A stretch of DNA of 64,000 bases from Bemisia tabaci (GCF_918797505.1 NC_092801.1:11842001-11906000); one strand, 5' to 3'; shown: positions 34,077 through 45,663, numbered from the stretch's first letter. Made by a program: numbers and translations. The notes: a model not told the origin generated them from the sequence alone.

Positions 34077-34328
34077 TTGAATCGGGACGTGCGAAAACCG
34101 GTAATGTCCATTTTTACAGTCTCAAGTTTTCTCGATTTCATAATACTTCTAAAGAGTTGATACAACCATAAAAGTGATGAAAAGACTCGTTCTGGGATTA
34201 AAGAAACCCGAAGACAAGTTTTAAAGCCACTTTCGTGGTTGTAACCAATTCCGAAAAGGATCATGAACTCAAAAAAACTTAAGACTGGAGAAATGGACAT
34301 TAGCGGTTTTCGCACGTCCCCGATTCAT
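34077..34328. mobile_element. N: hairpin element with GGGACGTGCG ends
   Basis: GGGACGTGCGAAAACCGGTA with ATGTCCATTT is mirrored by AAATGGACAT and AGCGGTTTTCGCACGTCCC. ATTTGAATC and GATTCATTT flank in mirror sense. About 250 bp. The 93-codon minus-strand frame spans the hairpin and is not a gene. Confidence 0.8.
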
Positions 34329-35098
34329 TTGACAGTCACATGCAAGTCTGGGATTCAATACATTTGGAAGTATTTCGATTTTTCAAAAACCGTGTAGACT
34401 TATTAGGTTTATCAGGGGAAAAATTCGCGTTCTAGGACCTCATGTCCATCGGTTTTTTTCTGTCCGAATGGAAAAAAATCCTCGAAGTTTGGTATACCAC
34501 TTAGCTGGAGCACCCTGTATGAAGTCATCAGTTATTATTGCCTTTGGATCTTTTTTTGGCATGAAATGACTATGAATTACTTTCTTTCCTTTCTTGCTCT
34601 GAATACGTGAGAAACGCTCGACCAAGTTAACGGATTGCAAGTATTTAAGTCCTGTTAGGAGATGCAATAAAAGGGGTAACAGTTTGCTGTACTCGGAAAT
34701 TTCTCTTGCTCATGATTTCCCGCACATACTCAATAACGAATAGATGAAACAGCACGACTTGTTTAATCAATTTCCACTGTACATATATCAATCGATGATG
34801 TACACTTTTCATCGTTTAAAACGGATGTAGAGGAAACAGTGAAATCAATTAGCGACAGTGAAAGAAACGTAACTTTATTGTAACGACAAGCATCTCTACA
34901 AAAGTTTTATTTTGTAGAAAAAAAACCCACTAACTTTTTTTAAAATTTTCTGTGAATTTTCTTTACCTATCCTTTAAAACGATTCGCTGAAAATTTCAAA
35001 TAAATATATTCTCCTTAGTTTTGTTTCACAAAAATCTAATATACTTGGGGTTTTGAAAAGTGAGAAAGGAGATATGCACATTTCCGACAATAGCCATG
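34329..35098. other. No supported feature
   Basis: Unrecognised A+T-rich DNA. Minus-strand frames of up to 75 codons lack domains. Confidence 0.4.
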
Positions 35099-35361
35099 GA
35101 TATCGACGGTGTAAGTCGGCAAACACATAACTCGATTTGCGACGTCGCAGACTTCCTGTCATACTTTATTTTATAAACGGCAAACTACTCAACGGCAATT
35201 CTTTAAAATTGCCGTGATTTTTCTTCTCTGTGCGAAGAAAATTTTGCAAAAACTTCAAGGAATGATATCAATGTGTTCTCCTTTTAAAAAATAACATAGA
35301 GGCGGAGGTTTTCAGACACCGCAAACGAGTTATGTGATTGCCGACTTACACCGTCGATATG
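35099..35361. mobile_element. I: foldback element related to the Helitron tandem unit
   Basis: Left ATATCGACGGTGTAAGTCGG with ACATAACTCGATTTGCG is mirrored by CGCAAACGAGTTATGTG and CCGACTTACACCGTCGATAT. The interior GCGACGTCGCAGACTTCCTG and TTGCCGTGATTTTTC resemble GCGACGTTGCAGACTTCC and TTCCGTGATTTTTC in the Helitron repeats at 25155-25235. 263 bp. Confidence 0.85.
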
Positions 35362-35930
35362 TAATTCTGAGACGCATGAGGTCAATATTGTGTTTTTTCT
35401 CCATTTTGTTATTCATGGACGAGTGTGATCTATTATGACCATGCATATTGATGAGGTCTTAAAAGACCCAAAATGTTATAGATCTCTCGGCGTGACTTCA
35501 ACTTAAAATTCCAGTGCAAGCTGCCTAAGCTAAACAAATCAAAACTAGCCTGGGTGACGTAAGAGACAAGGCGCCGGAGAAAGCTGCTCTAATGGAGTGA
35601 TCATTATTAATAGTCGGTGCACTAATTACGGCTTTGCGTTATCTAGAAACTGCAACAATGATACCGGGTCACTTGAATTAGCGCGTTAATGAGATAAAAC
35701 ATTTACATTTCATTTTTTTTTCTTCCTCTCTTTATTTGTTATCATTAAATTTCACTCATGTCTCCTCCGTTCGTTGCTAGTTTGCCATACCACCTCAAGA
35801 AAAGCACCGTAGAATGAAAACTAAGGACAAAAGTAAGCAATCAAAATGTTTGAAAAAATTAACTCACTAGCGACAAAATTCTTTGGTATCGGCAGATGCG
35901 TTTCGAGATACGGCTCATCATCAGTGCGAC
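35362..35930. other. No supported feature
   Basis: Unrecognised sequence before G4, with no frame or repeat that I can support. Confidence 0.4.
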
Positions 35931-36097
35931 CAGTGACGTGGCGTGAATGATCGATTACTAACGATATCTCGCCATTTGAAGCTATGGTAAAGAATCGATT
36001 ATCAGGGTGTTCGCAGCGAACACCCTGATAATCGATCTTTTTTCATGGGTTTGAGTGGAGTATCAATCGATATATCGCAAAGCACGCCACGCCACTG
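35931..36097. mobile_element. G4: hAT-like palindrome with 8-9-bp target duplication
   Basis: CAGTGACGTGGCGTG and CACGCCACGCCACTG ends; centre GGGTGTTCGCAGCGAACACC. CAGTGCGAC lies at 35922-35930 and 36098-36106. Confidence 0.93.
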
Positions 36098-36284
36098 CAG
36101 TGCGACACATACACCGACTTATGTCGCACCATAGCTCGAAACGCGTCTGTTGATACCAATGAATTTCATCGTGAGTTTATTTTTTTTTTTTAAAAAAAAA
36201 TGTTAATTACGTGACATCTTGTGCGGAAAAGCTCCCTCATTTTATATCAAAATTAAACAAGGCTAAAATTTCAAGAACACTAAA

Positions 36285-36460
36285 GAGGCAGGAGCTCTGT
36301 GATCAGGAGGTCCCGGGTTCGATTCCCGGCCAGGCGACCCGAATTCGATGGTCTCAAACAACAGTTACCTGAGGCTGGCTTGATTAGGGACTGAGGGGGA
36401 TAAAACTTTATGACTGTAAGCGTGTGATTATCCTTTCAGGGATATTTGAAGTGAAAAAAA
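36285..36460 (+). repeat. tRNA-derived SINE, 5' truncated
   Basis: Contains a pol III B box GGTTCGATTCC at 36316-36326 in a tRNA T-arm context (CCCGGGTTCGATTCCCGG). Then come CCAGGCGACC, GATGGTCTCAAACAA and ACCTGAGGCTGG, ending ATTTGAAGTGAAAAAAA. The same order occurs in the better copy at 63838-64000. The A box is missing. Confidence 0.85.
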
Positions 36461-37374
36461 GGACGGCTCAGCCCTGCGACAGCTCGAAACGTCCTGCTCA
36501 GTTACAGTTTTTAAAATGTTAATCTTTTTCAGTCTTGTTTCCAGTTTTATTCTGTCATGTCTCAATATTTAGGCATATTTTTGTTTTTAAAGTTCAAGAT
36601 TCAAAATTATTTCGGTCAGAGTATAAAGTTGAAAAATGTTATGAGCACTAAGAGCCAGGAAAAAGTTTATCGTAGTGTCATGACACAAAAATTGGAATAG
36701 TGGCTACCCATTTTTTAAGTTCGATGATTCATGACCATTTGCACTCAAATAATGATTCCCGCTTTAATGGTCAAAGAATGCCACCAATAATGCCCGTGTT
36801 TTGCACCATTGGATTTATCAACTAACTTTGATGGGAAAAACATTAGGAACGTACTTTGTTGTTCGTAATTTTGATTTAAAAACCGAAAGAGTTGATTGAT
36901 AGTTGATTAAATACCCATATTCGTTCTTGTCAAACGGTAAATCGAATTATACATGGAGACACAAGGATATCCGCAAATTAAGTAAATAAGTCACAGCGAT
37001 TCGCCTTCAATCTGTGCATTAGGCAACATTGCACACAGGTGTCGTAATAGTGGTATTCACTGCCTGCGGATTTTTTTTAACACTTTACGTTCTCCACAAC
37101 AATACTAGAGTCCAGAGGTCAAGCGTTTTCGGTGGGTTTTGCTGTCTGACAGTTCGACTAGGTCTCATAGTTTCCCGGGCAGCCTAGAGCAGTTTTTAAT
37201 TTTAGAATTTTCAGTTCGTAATGAATCAATTACTTGTGGGCTTAGTTTTTATTTCAAAAGTGTAATAATTTGCCGCTGATGTCCGCTGAAAGAAAAGGAA
37301 GAAAAAAGTTCGAGCATGCATCTCGAAGTTCACTGTAGAGCTTAGTATCGATTCAACTACATTTCTACATTGTC
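36461..37374. other. No supported feature
   Basis: Unrecognised A+T-rich sequence without frames of note. Confidence 0.45.
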
Positions 37375-37535
37375 CGTAAAATTGAACTTTTGATTCGAAT
37401 GACCGAATCTATTTTTCGGTTTGATTAAATTCGACATTTTTAGTTTATTGAAAAAACTGTTCAATTTGTCGAGTGGGAAGCTCAGTTTGATGAATCAAAA
37501 GTTCGGTTTGATGGATTGCAAAGTGATCGCAAGTT
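37375..37535. repeat. L2: decayed relative of element L1
   Basis: Words TTGAACTTTTGATTCG, GACCGAATC, TTCGGTTTGAT and GAATCAAAAGTTCGG resemble the 21-bp words of L1 (13070-13676). No termini seen. Confidence 0.5.
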
Positions 37536-38162
37536 CGCTCTGAAAACAGAATATTTTGACGGGTACAGACCTAACTCCGAATCTAAGATCAATGCTTGTT
37601 TTTCTTCAGTGAGAAATTGATGAAAATATACAAAGTTAGAATCATCACAACGGATGGTAGTCCGCGTGTATGACCTTTTGAACGCTTGATAAAGGTAATG
37701 GCGATAAATAAAGGTGAATGAAAAAATTGCTGAGTCTACGCTTTAGCGCATCAAAACATTTACACGCTTATGAATCAGTTGCATAACACCCGTCAGTCAC
37801 GTACGATGTAGGCTAATTAAGGTAAACGGTTCAATATTAATCAATTAACAGTTTGACTGAATTCAGTCGGGTATTTACAATGATGTTTGTCTGTAAACAA
37901 TTGAAGTTTGAATGTGCTAAGCAAAATTGGTGGCATGAGCTGGACCATAGCAAGGGATCAAAATGATTTGCCATTGCAAGAATTACAACGTGCAAAATAA
38001 AAAACTCAGTTTGGCAATTATTGAGGTTGTCACGCATCTACCTTAAAATGGTCGGAACCAGCAGATTTTTCTCATGATATTTTTATTTTTCTTGCAAGTA
38101 TTTGAAAACACATCATTGTAATCAGTTGTCAGGAGTTATTTCAAAAGTTATAGGTACACTGT
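37536..38162. other. No supported feature
   Basis: Unrecognised A+T-rich sequence. Confidence 0.4.
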
Positions 38163-38205
38163 TCATGCTAAGGAAGAACGCAGTATGAACATTTGAGAGT
38201 TTTGG
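38163..38205. repeat. E-family left-end fragment
   Basis: CATGCTAAGGAAGAACGCAG and TATGAACATTTGAGAGTT match the E left end only. Confidence 0.7.
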
Positions 38206-38242
38206 CCTTCGAAAAGTCCAAAGATTCGGAGGAATTTCGAAC

Positions 38243-38333
38243 GCGCCGGAACCAATGGGATCGCTCCATGCTCCCTACGTCTTCCTTGTCTATCGTTTTG
38301 TCTATCAATAATTGCAATAATCAACCCGCTGAC
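38243..38333. mobile_element. C5: right end of a C element
   Basis: ACCAATGGGATCGCTCCATG, CTTCCTTGTCTATCG, TTTTGTCTATCAAT and CAATAATCAACCCGC match the C right arm. The left part is replaced by an E fragment and other DNA. Confidence 0.8.
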
Positions 38334-39203
38334 CGGCTGATGTTGAAATTGAATTAAAAAAATTTAGAGTAAATTTGACCGAGTATGACCAACATTTTTT
38401 GTGATAACTGCAACATTCTTGCTGGCATAAGCTGTTTAAAACACAAGCGAAATTAAAATGCATTTGTGGGGCTCTTGCGGGCGCAGCTAATAAAAGCGAA
38501 GGCGTGGCAAGCTAATCGGGGTGGATAGCGTTTCAACGGGAGCCGGTAAAAGGCGATAAGAGCCTTGAGCCTCGAGCGAGGAAGTTAAATTAAACGCCGC
38601 GAGGGGCGCGGCGAGGGGGGCGATTGCCGCGTCGCGTCGGGCGGAATGTGGCGGGTTGCGTCGTGAGGAGAATAAGGCGCAGAGGCGGGACCGCACCACC
38701 GGCTCCCCGCACACTGGGGAACTCGACTTCGAAATCTGGTAAAAACAAGTTTGTAGCTGAAATGAACCTGACCATAGGCCCAATCGCGTGTGCAGCAAAA
38801 TACGTCACTAAAACTTGTGTTTTTTGAATAGTTTAAGTGGTGTTTTATTGCGTATTCTTCGAGCCAAATCCCGCCTTTAAAAAATTCCTAAGACTCGGAG
38901 AAATTTCAAACGCGCCAGATTTGCGGGAAAATGATAGAAATGATGTATTTCGGTGCGATTTTGATTCAGCTTCATTGATTTTTACTATATTCGACGCGTT
39001 GGTGAGTTTGTAAACCTTAGTTTGTCGCCGACGAAATATGCATCAAATCCAAATTTCAAATCGTCAAATTGTACGAAGCTTAGGACTTAAGATATACAAT
39101 ATACATACCTCCGCATTAAAATTTCCCACTAAATGCGGTGCTGCCATTTGCCGGAATCGAATTCGATTCCGAATTTCAGAACTTTTGCAATTTTTCAGAA
39201 CTT
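38334..39203. other. No supported gene; G+C-rich patch at 38580-38720
   Basis: The patch is CpG rich (GGGGCGCGGCGAGG) and gives overlapping frames of 67-103 codons on both strands with no domain. Around 38891, CTCGGAGAAATTTCAAACGCG repeats a segment near 38226. Possibly host sequence. Confidence 0.4.
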
Positions 39204-39640
39204 CCAGCTATTTACATAATTATCTCGGGCTATAGGAGTTTTGTATCAATTAACTGATTATTATATAAATTTGGATGAATTTTTGATCGAATTTTATCAC
39301 CTTCGGAACTAAATCCAAGCGTATCTCGGAATTTTCCCCCGAATTTTTTTTTTTTTTTTTTTTTTTTGAGGGGGGGGGGGGATCAGAACTTTACTCGGAA
39401 CTTTTGAATCTCCGAAGTTCCCGGAATATTCCGAAATTTCCAGCTATTTACATACAGTTCTCGGACTTTAGGGGTTTTGTGTTAGTTAACTGATTACTAT
39501 GTCAATTAGGATGAATTTTTGATCGAATCTGATTATCTTCGGAACTAAATCCAGGCGTATCTCGGAATTTTCCCTCGAATTTTTTTTTTTTTTTTTTTTT
39601 TTTTGAGGGAGGGGATCGGGACTTTTCTCGGAACTTTTCT
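39204..39640. repeat. Two-copy 236-bp tandem repeat ending in T runs and G runs
   Basis: Units start at 39204 and 39440 with CCAGCTATTTACATA. Both contain TTGATCGAAT and GAACTAAATCCA, and each ends GGAATTTTCC, a T run of about 20 and a G-rich stretch. Words such as CGGAACTTTT link it to W1. Confidence 0.85.
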
Positions 39641-40319
39641 CAGAACTTTTACCCGGAACTTTTGGAAACGGAATTGATTCCGGAAATGATAAAATGGGAG
39701 CACTGAGACCCGCTTGACTATTGGCTCAATTCCACGTTCACGAAAGACAGTGTGCGCCGGGCCCGGGGTGGCGGGGAGGGGGGCGAAAGATGTTTTAAGA
39801 GAGTAAATAGGTGGACCGCTTAGCGCGGAAAAATCTCGCTTCACTCGGCGAGTCGGGCGCGCGGCTAATTTCCACAAACATCCCCTAAGGACCGAGCTCC
39901 CCCCTCCCGCCGCCCCTCGCGGGGGTGGGCGGATAAGGGATGAGTCCTCGATCGATGGGCCAATCCGCGGCGGGCTCTTACGAAATGGCGCTCCTAAATG
40001 GACTCGTAATCTACCCCACTCCACCCCGCCCCTCCGCGGCCCACCCCGGCTCGAGTTTTCTCATTTTCTTTTATACGCCCTGTCTCCGCTCCCGGTTAAA
40101 ACTTTGAAATTAACCGAAATGGATTATCGTTTAATCAAAAGTTTCCCGCGATAATTTATACTATCTATTTAGGGGAACTTTCCGTCCGCCCGCCGGGGTG
40201 GTGAGCGGTGGGCGAGGGGAGGGGAGGGGGCAAAATATGCTCCGGCCAAGAGAGCCGTGCTTGTGTAACCTAGAAATTATCGTTTCGAATTTTCGCCGTT
40301 GACAGATTTTCACCATCCG
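39641..40319. other. G+C-rich stretch, no supported gene
   Basis: 39640-39706 looks like a W-type end (GGGACTTTTC words, ATGGGAGCAC). 39720-40240 is strongly G+C and G-run rich. A 159-codon minus-strand frame (39545-40024) starts in it and runs into the T-run tandem repeat as poly-lysine; no domain, so not called. Confidence 0.45.
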
Positions 40320-40736
40320 CACTGAAAAAAAAATTCTCGGCTTTTTTACCAAGGTCCGTTGGTACCTTTACCATCTCACTTTTTTTTACCAATTATCGGT
40401 AATTTTACCAAGACAGACTGGTAAGCTTACCTGAAAACCGGTATTTTTACTGTTTTTCTCAGGTAAGAAAAGCACTTTTATTGGTAATCAATTCCCGGTA
40501 ACTTTGCCATTTTATCTCGATAATTCTACCACAGTCGATAAAAAAATATTGGCGTTTTTACCGGGGTCCAGTAAAATTACCAAGAGAGTCAATAATTTTA
40601 CCGAGATTTCTCGGTAAAATTACCAATTCCATAAATGGTTATTTTAGCAAGAAAAAACTGGGATCAAATAGAACCCTGAATTCTTGGTAATTTTATCCTT
40701 TTCTTAGTAAATACACCGATATTTTTTTTTTCAGTG
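40320..40736. mobile_element. B2: CACTGAAAA element of GGTAATTTTACC words
   Basis: Ends CACTGAAAAAAAAATTCTCG and TTTTTTTTTTCAGTG. The body is an array of CGGTAATTTTACCAAG-like words in both directions. 417 bp, in the opposite orientation to B3. No flanking duplication found here, unlike B1 and B3. Confidence 0.92.
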
Positions 40737-40801
40737 CGGCGCGGCGGGCTGAATGTTGAAATTGATAGAAAAAGCGATAGACAAAAAGGACCAAATTAAT
40801 A

Positions 40802-41055
40802 CTGCCGTGCTAAGGAAAAAAAACCGTATGAAACCTTCAGGCGTTGCCACATTTCCTTTGATATAACCGAATCTCCTGGTAAACTCATGAGTATTTTCCT
40901 CGCAATTTTTCAGATAATTTTGTTCGCAATTTCACCGAAAGCCCCTGAAAATTTTAAAGGAAAATATTCATAACTTCCCTACAAAGTAAACATTTTATCG
41001 AAGGAAGTTTGGCAACTCTCGAATGTTCATACGGCGTTCTTCCTTAGCAAGATAG
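40802..41055. mobile_element. E4: TIR element inserted in C6
   Basis: Ends CTGCCGTGCTAAGG and CCTTAGCAAGATAG. AATA at 40798-40801 and 41056-41059 is a perfect 4-bp target duplication. 254 bp. Confidence 0.93.
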
Positions 41056-41121
41056 AATATGGGGCGATCTTATTGGTTAATTCGGGTGGTTCTTATAGAC
41101 TAAGGAGGTGAATGATGGACC

Positions 41122-41175
41122 AACTAATGGGTCTCTTTTTTTTTTTTTTTTTTTTTTTTAACTAATGGGTCTCTT
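41122..41175 (-). mobile_element. Bare poly-A (poly-T on +) insertion with 16-bp target duplication
   Basis: AACTAATGGGTCTCTT occurs at 41122-41137 and 41160-41175 around 22 T residues. C-family copies have this target only once. It looks like a retrotransposition event that left only the tail. Confidence 0.75.
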
Positions 41176-41511
41176 GTGGGTTGCTGTTAGTATGTCTATT
41201 GCCTACTTCCTCTGTCCATTGCAATCACCTGCTTCCACCAATAGGATGCCTTCATATCCCTTTTGTTTTCTTTGTCCATAGCTTTGTCTATAAATTTATA
41301 CAATCAGCCCGCTGAACGGAGAAATTATATTTTTTAGACCCCGCACTAATAATCTGAGCAAGGTATTAGAATGAAGCAAAGGTTAAATTCGGAGTTCAAC
41401 GCTCATTTCCTCGTAATGATGATTGATGAGTGACTTGTGAGCGAAAAACAACAAATAAAATTCGCCCACTGATGACTGATGAATTTCGGGTTGAGCGTTC
41501 CACTAAAGCCC

Positions 41512-41727
41512 TGTGTCCACTCGTCAAAATAACGTTAAAATGGAAGCTCAAAGTGAATCGATAAATACGATCTGTTCGCGACTGTTGATCAATAAAGAGT
41601 CACGCCGCTCTATTTTGAGTCGCAACACTCATCAATCGCATCAAGTCCCGACTTTGAGCCACTTATCGTTGAAATCGATTCACTTTGAGCTTCCATTTTG
41701 ATGTCATTTTGACGAGTGGAGTCAGCG
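41512..41727. mobile_element. R: hairpin element
   Basis: TCCACTCGTCAAAATAACGT and AAAATGGAAGCTCAAAGTGA are mirrored by TCACTTTGAGCTTCCATTTT and ATTTTGACGAGTGGA. A 62-codon frame within it is the palindrome translated. Confidence 0.85.
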
Positions 41728-41889
41728 CTTAAGCGAGTTCTTGCAAATTAAGTTAGGATTTCTAAACCAATCGCTCAACTTTTTGATCAACAGTCATCAT
41801 TGGCGAATCAAAGCGTTAACTTCCAAAAATATTTTTTACACTTCAGGGATGATAGCAGAGCGGACCCTCCAATATTCCCAATGCAATCA

Positions 41890-41946
41890 CACGTGTTTTT
41901 ACAGACGAGCCAGAAATTTTAGTTCCTAATTGCGAAATGTAGTCCA
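41890..41946. repeat. D3: right half of a D element
   Basis: GTGTTTTTACAGACGAGCCA, then ATTTTAGTTCCTAATTGCGA and AATGTAGTCCAG. The left half is absent. Confidence 0.75.
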
Positions 41947-42072
41947 GTCATATTCATTCTATAAAATTAACGAAATTATTTTTCGAATTTAACAATAGTT
42001 GAATTCGTTCAAATGATAAGTTTGTTTCTGATACTGAGCTGATTTGGGAAGCTGATCGGACGCACTCGCTGA

Positions 42073-42216
42073 TTGGACTACATTTTGCAATTGGGAACCA
42101 CAATTTCTGGCTCAGTTTAGAAACAACGTATATACAATTAGTTTCCCGATTTACATAAGTGTTTTTATAGGCGAGCCTGATGTTCTGATCCCTCATTTAA
42201 AAATATAGTCTGATTG
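42073..42216. mobile_element. D4: D element
   Basis: TTGGACTACATTTTGCAATT at the left and AATATAGTCTGATTGG at the right, with GTTTTTATAGGCGAGCC internally. The right arm is degraded. About 144 bp. Confidence 0.75.
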
Positions 42217-42423
42217 GTTTTTTCATGGGTACAGAATTTGAGTTTCCGATACTAATGTAACATTTAAACACTACTGGTTTTACATAAGAAATTACTTTGG
42301 AGTTTGCAAATTTGCTGATATTAATGACGTATTAAACGTGAAATTTTGATAATGAAGTATATTCTGTGGTCCAAAATCTTTCCCTGAAGAGATCTTTTTG
42401 TCCGAAGATTCTCTCAAAACCAA

Positions 42424-42653
42424 CACTGGAAAATAAAACACATTGGATCTAGAGTTCAGACTCTTAAAAATCTCGACAAGAAAAAATACTCTTGATTCAA
42501 TCAGATTTAAGCTTAAATCAAGAACCAAGACTCTTAATTTGAGCGTATTTCCTTTTGAGTTAAGCAAAAATCTGATTGAATCAAGAGCGTATTTTCTTTG
42601 TCAATATTTTCAAGAGTCTGGACTCTAGATCCAATGTGTTTTTTTTTCCAGTG
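42424..42653. mobile_element. Y3: complete Y hairpin element
   Basis: CACTGGAAAATAAAACACAT and TTTTTTTTCCAGTG ends, with GGATCTAGAGTTCAGACTC mirrored by GAGTCTGGACTCTAGATCC. 230 bp. Confidence 0.92.
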
Positions 42654-43138
42654 AAATATTTTTCAATGCCGTCCTGCTAGAATGGCAACAATGTAGCTAT
42701 GGTCATTGGTTTATTTTTCACTCGAGTCTCTATTTTCGCCTTTTTTTCTGTCCGTTAGCTCCTCCGCTTTTTTGTTTTCGTTATTTTTTCTGTTCGGATT
42801 TGTTCGAGGCACGCAATAAAGCACGCTGGAGCCTGTGCGCACATATTCCTTGGGAGGATAATGGAGCGACTGATGGGTGGCGACGTAATTGAAAAAGTTT
42901 TGAAATATTTAAGCAAATAAAGATTTACGGGCTCCCAATTTATAATTCCTCCCGTATAATTGCTCCGCGAGCCGAAGTTACTCAACCGTCCCGTTCGACC
43001 GCGTTGCATGATAGCCGCCGAAATACCACCCGCTTCATCGTTCCAAGCGACTCGTTTGAAAACAGTTTGTACTACAGTATCTACAGGGTGATCAAGGGTT
43101 AAACGGCCGGACTGTAGGAGCCGAAACACCCCCAAACT
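42654..43138. other. No supported gene
   Basis: Unrecognised; a 126-codon minus-strand frame (42755-43135) ends at F2 and has no recognised domain. Could be host DNA. Confidence 0.4.
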
Positions 43139-43542
43139 GGAGTACCTTTATAGGGAGAGTAAGGACAATTCGAAAATTTGAAGGTTAGATTTGATCGGGT
43201 CATGTATTTCTTGGGGCCCATAAGGGCTGCCAACATATGAACTCGATTTATACAGTGGTACTAATTTTCATAATGTTTACAACCCGTCGTTTCATAACAG
43301 ATCAAAAATTGTAATGAGAACGTGTAAAACTTCGATTTCGCATAAATGTTCTTAGTTGCAAAGTTTTAATCCTTTAAAAAGCTTGTTTACAATGCGCTGT
43401 CGGTCGTATTATTCATTTTTCAAGTGCATAGGTTAGCAGCGGCACTTTTCTAATGATTTTGCTTTTTCACGTTGTCGCCCTCTTGGGCCCTATGAACTAC
43501 ATAGATCGATTTGTCCATACTCTTCCTATAAAAATACTCTAC
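43139..43542. mobile_element. F2: GAGTACC-ended element
   Basis: GAGTACCTTTATAGGGAGAG at the left is mirrored by CTCTTCCTATAAAAATACTC at the right. CCCAAACT and CCCAAACC flank it, an 8-bp duplication with one mismatch. 404 bp. Confidence 0.85.
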
Positions 43543-43823
43543 CCCAAACCCCCTCTTTAAATTTCGATTTCGATATTTTTTTTAGAGCATTTATGAATTC
43601 AGGGCGTAAAAGTACAGGGGGCTACAAATTTTCATGAGATTTGGTTCACAACCGTCGCCAAAATTTAGGAAAAACAATTAGTTTCCGAACTTTTGGGGGG
43701 GAGGGGCCGTAGATCCGACTGAGGGCACTTTTGGAAAAAAACTTTATACAACGAATAAGTCTCATTTGACCCATAGAATATAGTTTGGCCGTTCCGCCGT
43801 TTAACCCTGAATCACCCTGTATA

Positions 43824-44595
43824 CTGACGTGGTAGCGAGGGGAGCTGTAAGTGCAAAAATTAAGTTCTGAGAAAATGGGCTTTGTAGCGTTTGAGCGGAG
43901 AATTTATCGAAAGAGGCATCCGTCCTTCGTCAAATTGCTGCCAATCAACCGAAAAACTCTTGGAAATCGTTTGGATGATTAAAAATCGACGAATTTTATT
44001 TCAACTTCTTTAGACGGGTATTTTAAATTTTCATGCCAGGCTATTGTTAGGCAAGACAGCCGTAAGTGCTATCTTTTGCATGCTTTCGCGGTTGCGTTTC
44101 GGACACACACCAAACATCAATTCACACTGAAAAAAAAAAAAAAAAAAAACATTAGATCTAGAGTCCAGGCTCTTAAAACATCGACAAGAAAAAATACTCT
44201 TGATTCAATCGGATTTTTGCTTGAATCAAGAACCAAGCCTCTTAATTTAAGCGGATTTTGTTTTGATTCAAACAAAAATCCGATTGAATCAAGAGTATTT
44301 TTTCTTGTCAATGTTTTCAAGAGTCTGAACTCTAGATCCGATGTGTTTTTTTTCCAGTCCAGGTCAGACACTGACATCAAAAGTGCCGCTCTTCTTGGCT
44401 CTCTAGCGGAATAATGCAACTTACGGCACTTAAAGTCCTGTAATGCATGTGTATCGTTGTCATAAAAATTAGACGAATTTGCTATTTTGGCTGTTTCGGT
44501 GATTTCATCTAGAAAAAGGATTGGACGAATCTTGAGGGAAACTCGATTTCGAAAATTTGAGAGATACGATACGGCTCTCCTCGCTATTACGGCAG
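43824..44595. mobile_element. H3: H element split by Y4
   Basis: Left GGTAGCGAGGGGAGCTGTAA, right GATACGGCTCTCCTCGCTAT and TACGGCAG. Inner landmarks match H2 (AGTTCTGAGAAAATGGGC, GTTTGGATGATTAAAAATCG). Y4 is inserted at 44125-44358. Confidence 0.85.
44125..44358. mobile_element. Y4: Y element inside H3
   Basis: CACTGAAAA start, ATTAGATCTAGAGTCCAGGC on the left arm, GAGTCTGAACTCTAGATCCG on the right arm. About 234 bp. Frames of 100-112 codons on both strands here are the hairpin translated. Confidence 0.9.
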
Positions 44596-45049
44596 AAAAG
44601 ACTCACGATATGCTGTAATCAATATTTTTTTTTCAAGATCTGTAATTGAGCAGCGTAGAGTCAGGGATAATCCCATAGTAAAACATTGACATGAAAAAAA
44701 CGAAAGTAAGAAGAAGAAAAGGAAAAGGGTGGGGTAGAGGGGGAAGGAAAATCTTGGGAGTATCTCGTCCAATAATTCCCTATCGAATTTCACTTGTGTT
44801 TTTATGGTCCGGTGACTCAATGACCCGCAACCGAGAGGGATGAAGAATGAGATCGTCCCTACGGCAAAAGATGAGTCAGTCAGTTTGATCATCGGATGGA
44901 ACTTGAAATTAACCACTACAAAGCAAGTTTTTTCATCAAAATCTCATGCAAAACACGGGAAAAAATGGATTCCTGAATCACATATAATATTTAAATTGTT
45001 AAAGAATATGCCCGACGTGTTTCAAATGAACGTTTCACAATAGTGGAAA
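44596..45049. other. No supported feature
   Basis: Unrecognised; A/G-rich at 44690-44750. A 109-codon minus-strand frame has no recognised domain. Confidence 0.4.
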
Positions 45050-45287
45050 CACTGGAAAAAAAACACATTGGATCTAGAGTCCAGACTCTTGAAAACATCG
45101 ATAAGAAAAAGTACTCTTGATTCAATCAGAATCTAGCTTAAATCAAGAGCAAAGCCGGATAATTAAGCCTTTAATTTCAGCGGATTTCGTTTTGATTTAA
45201 GCAAAATCCGATTGAATCAAGAGTATTTTTTCTTGTCAAAGTTTACAAGAGTCTGGACTCTAGATCCAATGTGTTTTTTTTCCAGTG
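45050..45287. mobile_element. Y5: complete Y hairpin element
   Basis: CACTGGAAAAAAAACACATT and GTGTTTTTTTTCCAGTG ends, GGATCTAGAGTCCAGACTC mirrored by GAGTCTGGACTCTAGATCC. 238 bp. Confidence 0.93.
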
Positions 45288-45663
45288 CAGCTAATTTAAC
45301 CAGGGGGGTGGTGAGATTACCATTTCTCTAGTGTAACATCTACATTGAAATATGTCCGATACTTGTTTTAACTACAAAATGGTTACATCAGCAATTTCAT
45401 TTTTTCCGTGCATGTCGGGCAAATTTTTACTTAAAAATTCAAGAAATTTCACTTTTTAACTATACATTTTTGCTCTAGATCGCCACGTTCTCCAAGAAAA
45501 AAGTCCCACCTGTTAGCCACTTTACAGCACCTGTTAACCGACCTCCGAATCCGATTTGGATCGGTGAAACCCGTCATGGGCGTTCAACGTGACAAGCCGT
45601 GGCCAAACCACGAAATCAATAAAGCGAGCCGCCATTCCCGCGCATTCGAACATGAACACTGAC
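45288..45663. other. No supported feature
   Basis: Unrecognised, with a moderately G+C-rich part at 45530-45650. Confidence 0.4.

Larger units (their letters stand above)
40741..41322. mobile_element. C6: C element split by E4, with a poly-T insertion
   Basis: Left GCGGGCTGAATGTTGAAATT, right TTATACAATCAGCCCGC. E4 interrupts at 40802-41055 with an AATA duplication. A second interruption at 41138-41159 is a pure T run between two copies of AACTAATGGGTCTCTT. Confidence 0.88.

Noticed and set aside
39545..40024. A 159-codon minus-strand frame in G+C-rich DNA
   Set aside because: High G+C lowers stop frequency, the C-terminal part is poly-lysine from a T run, and no domain is seen.
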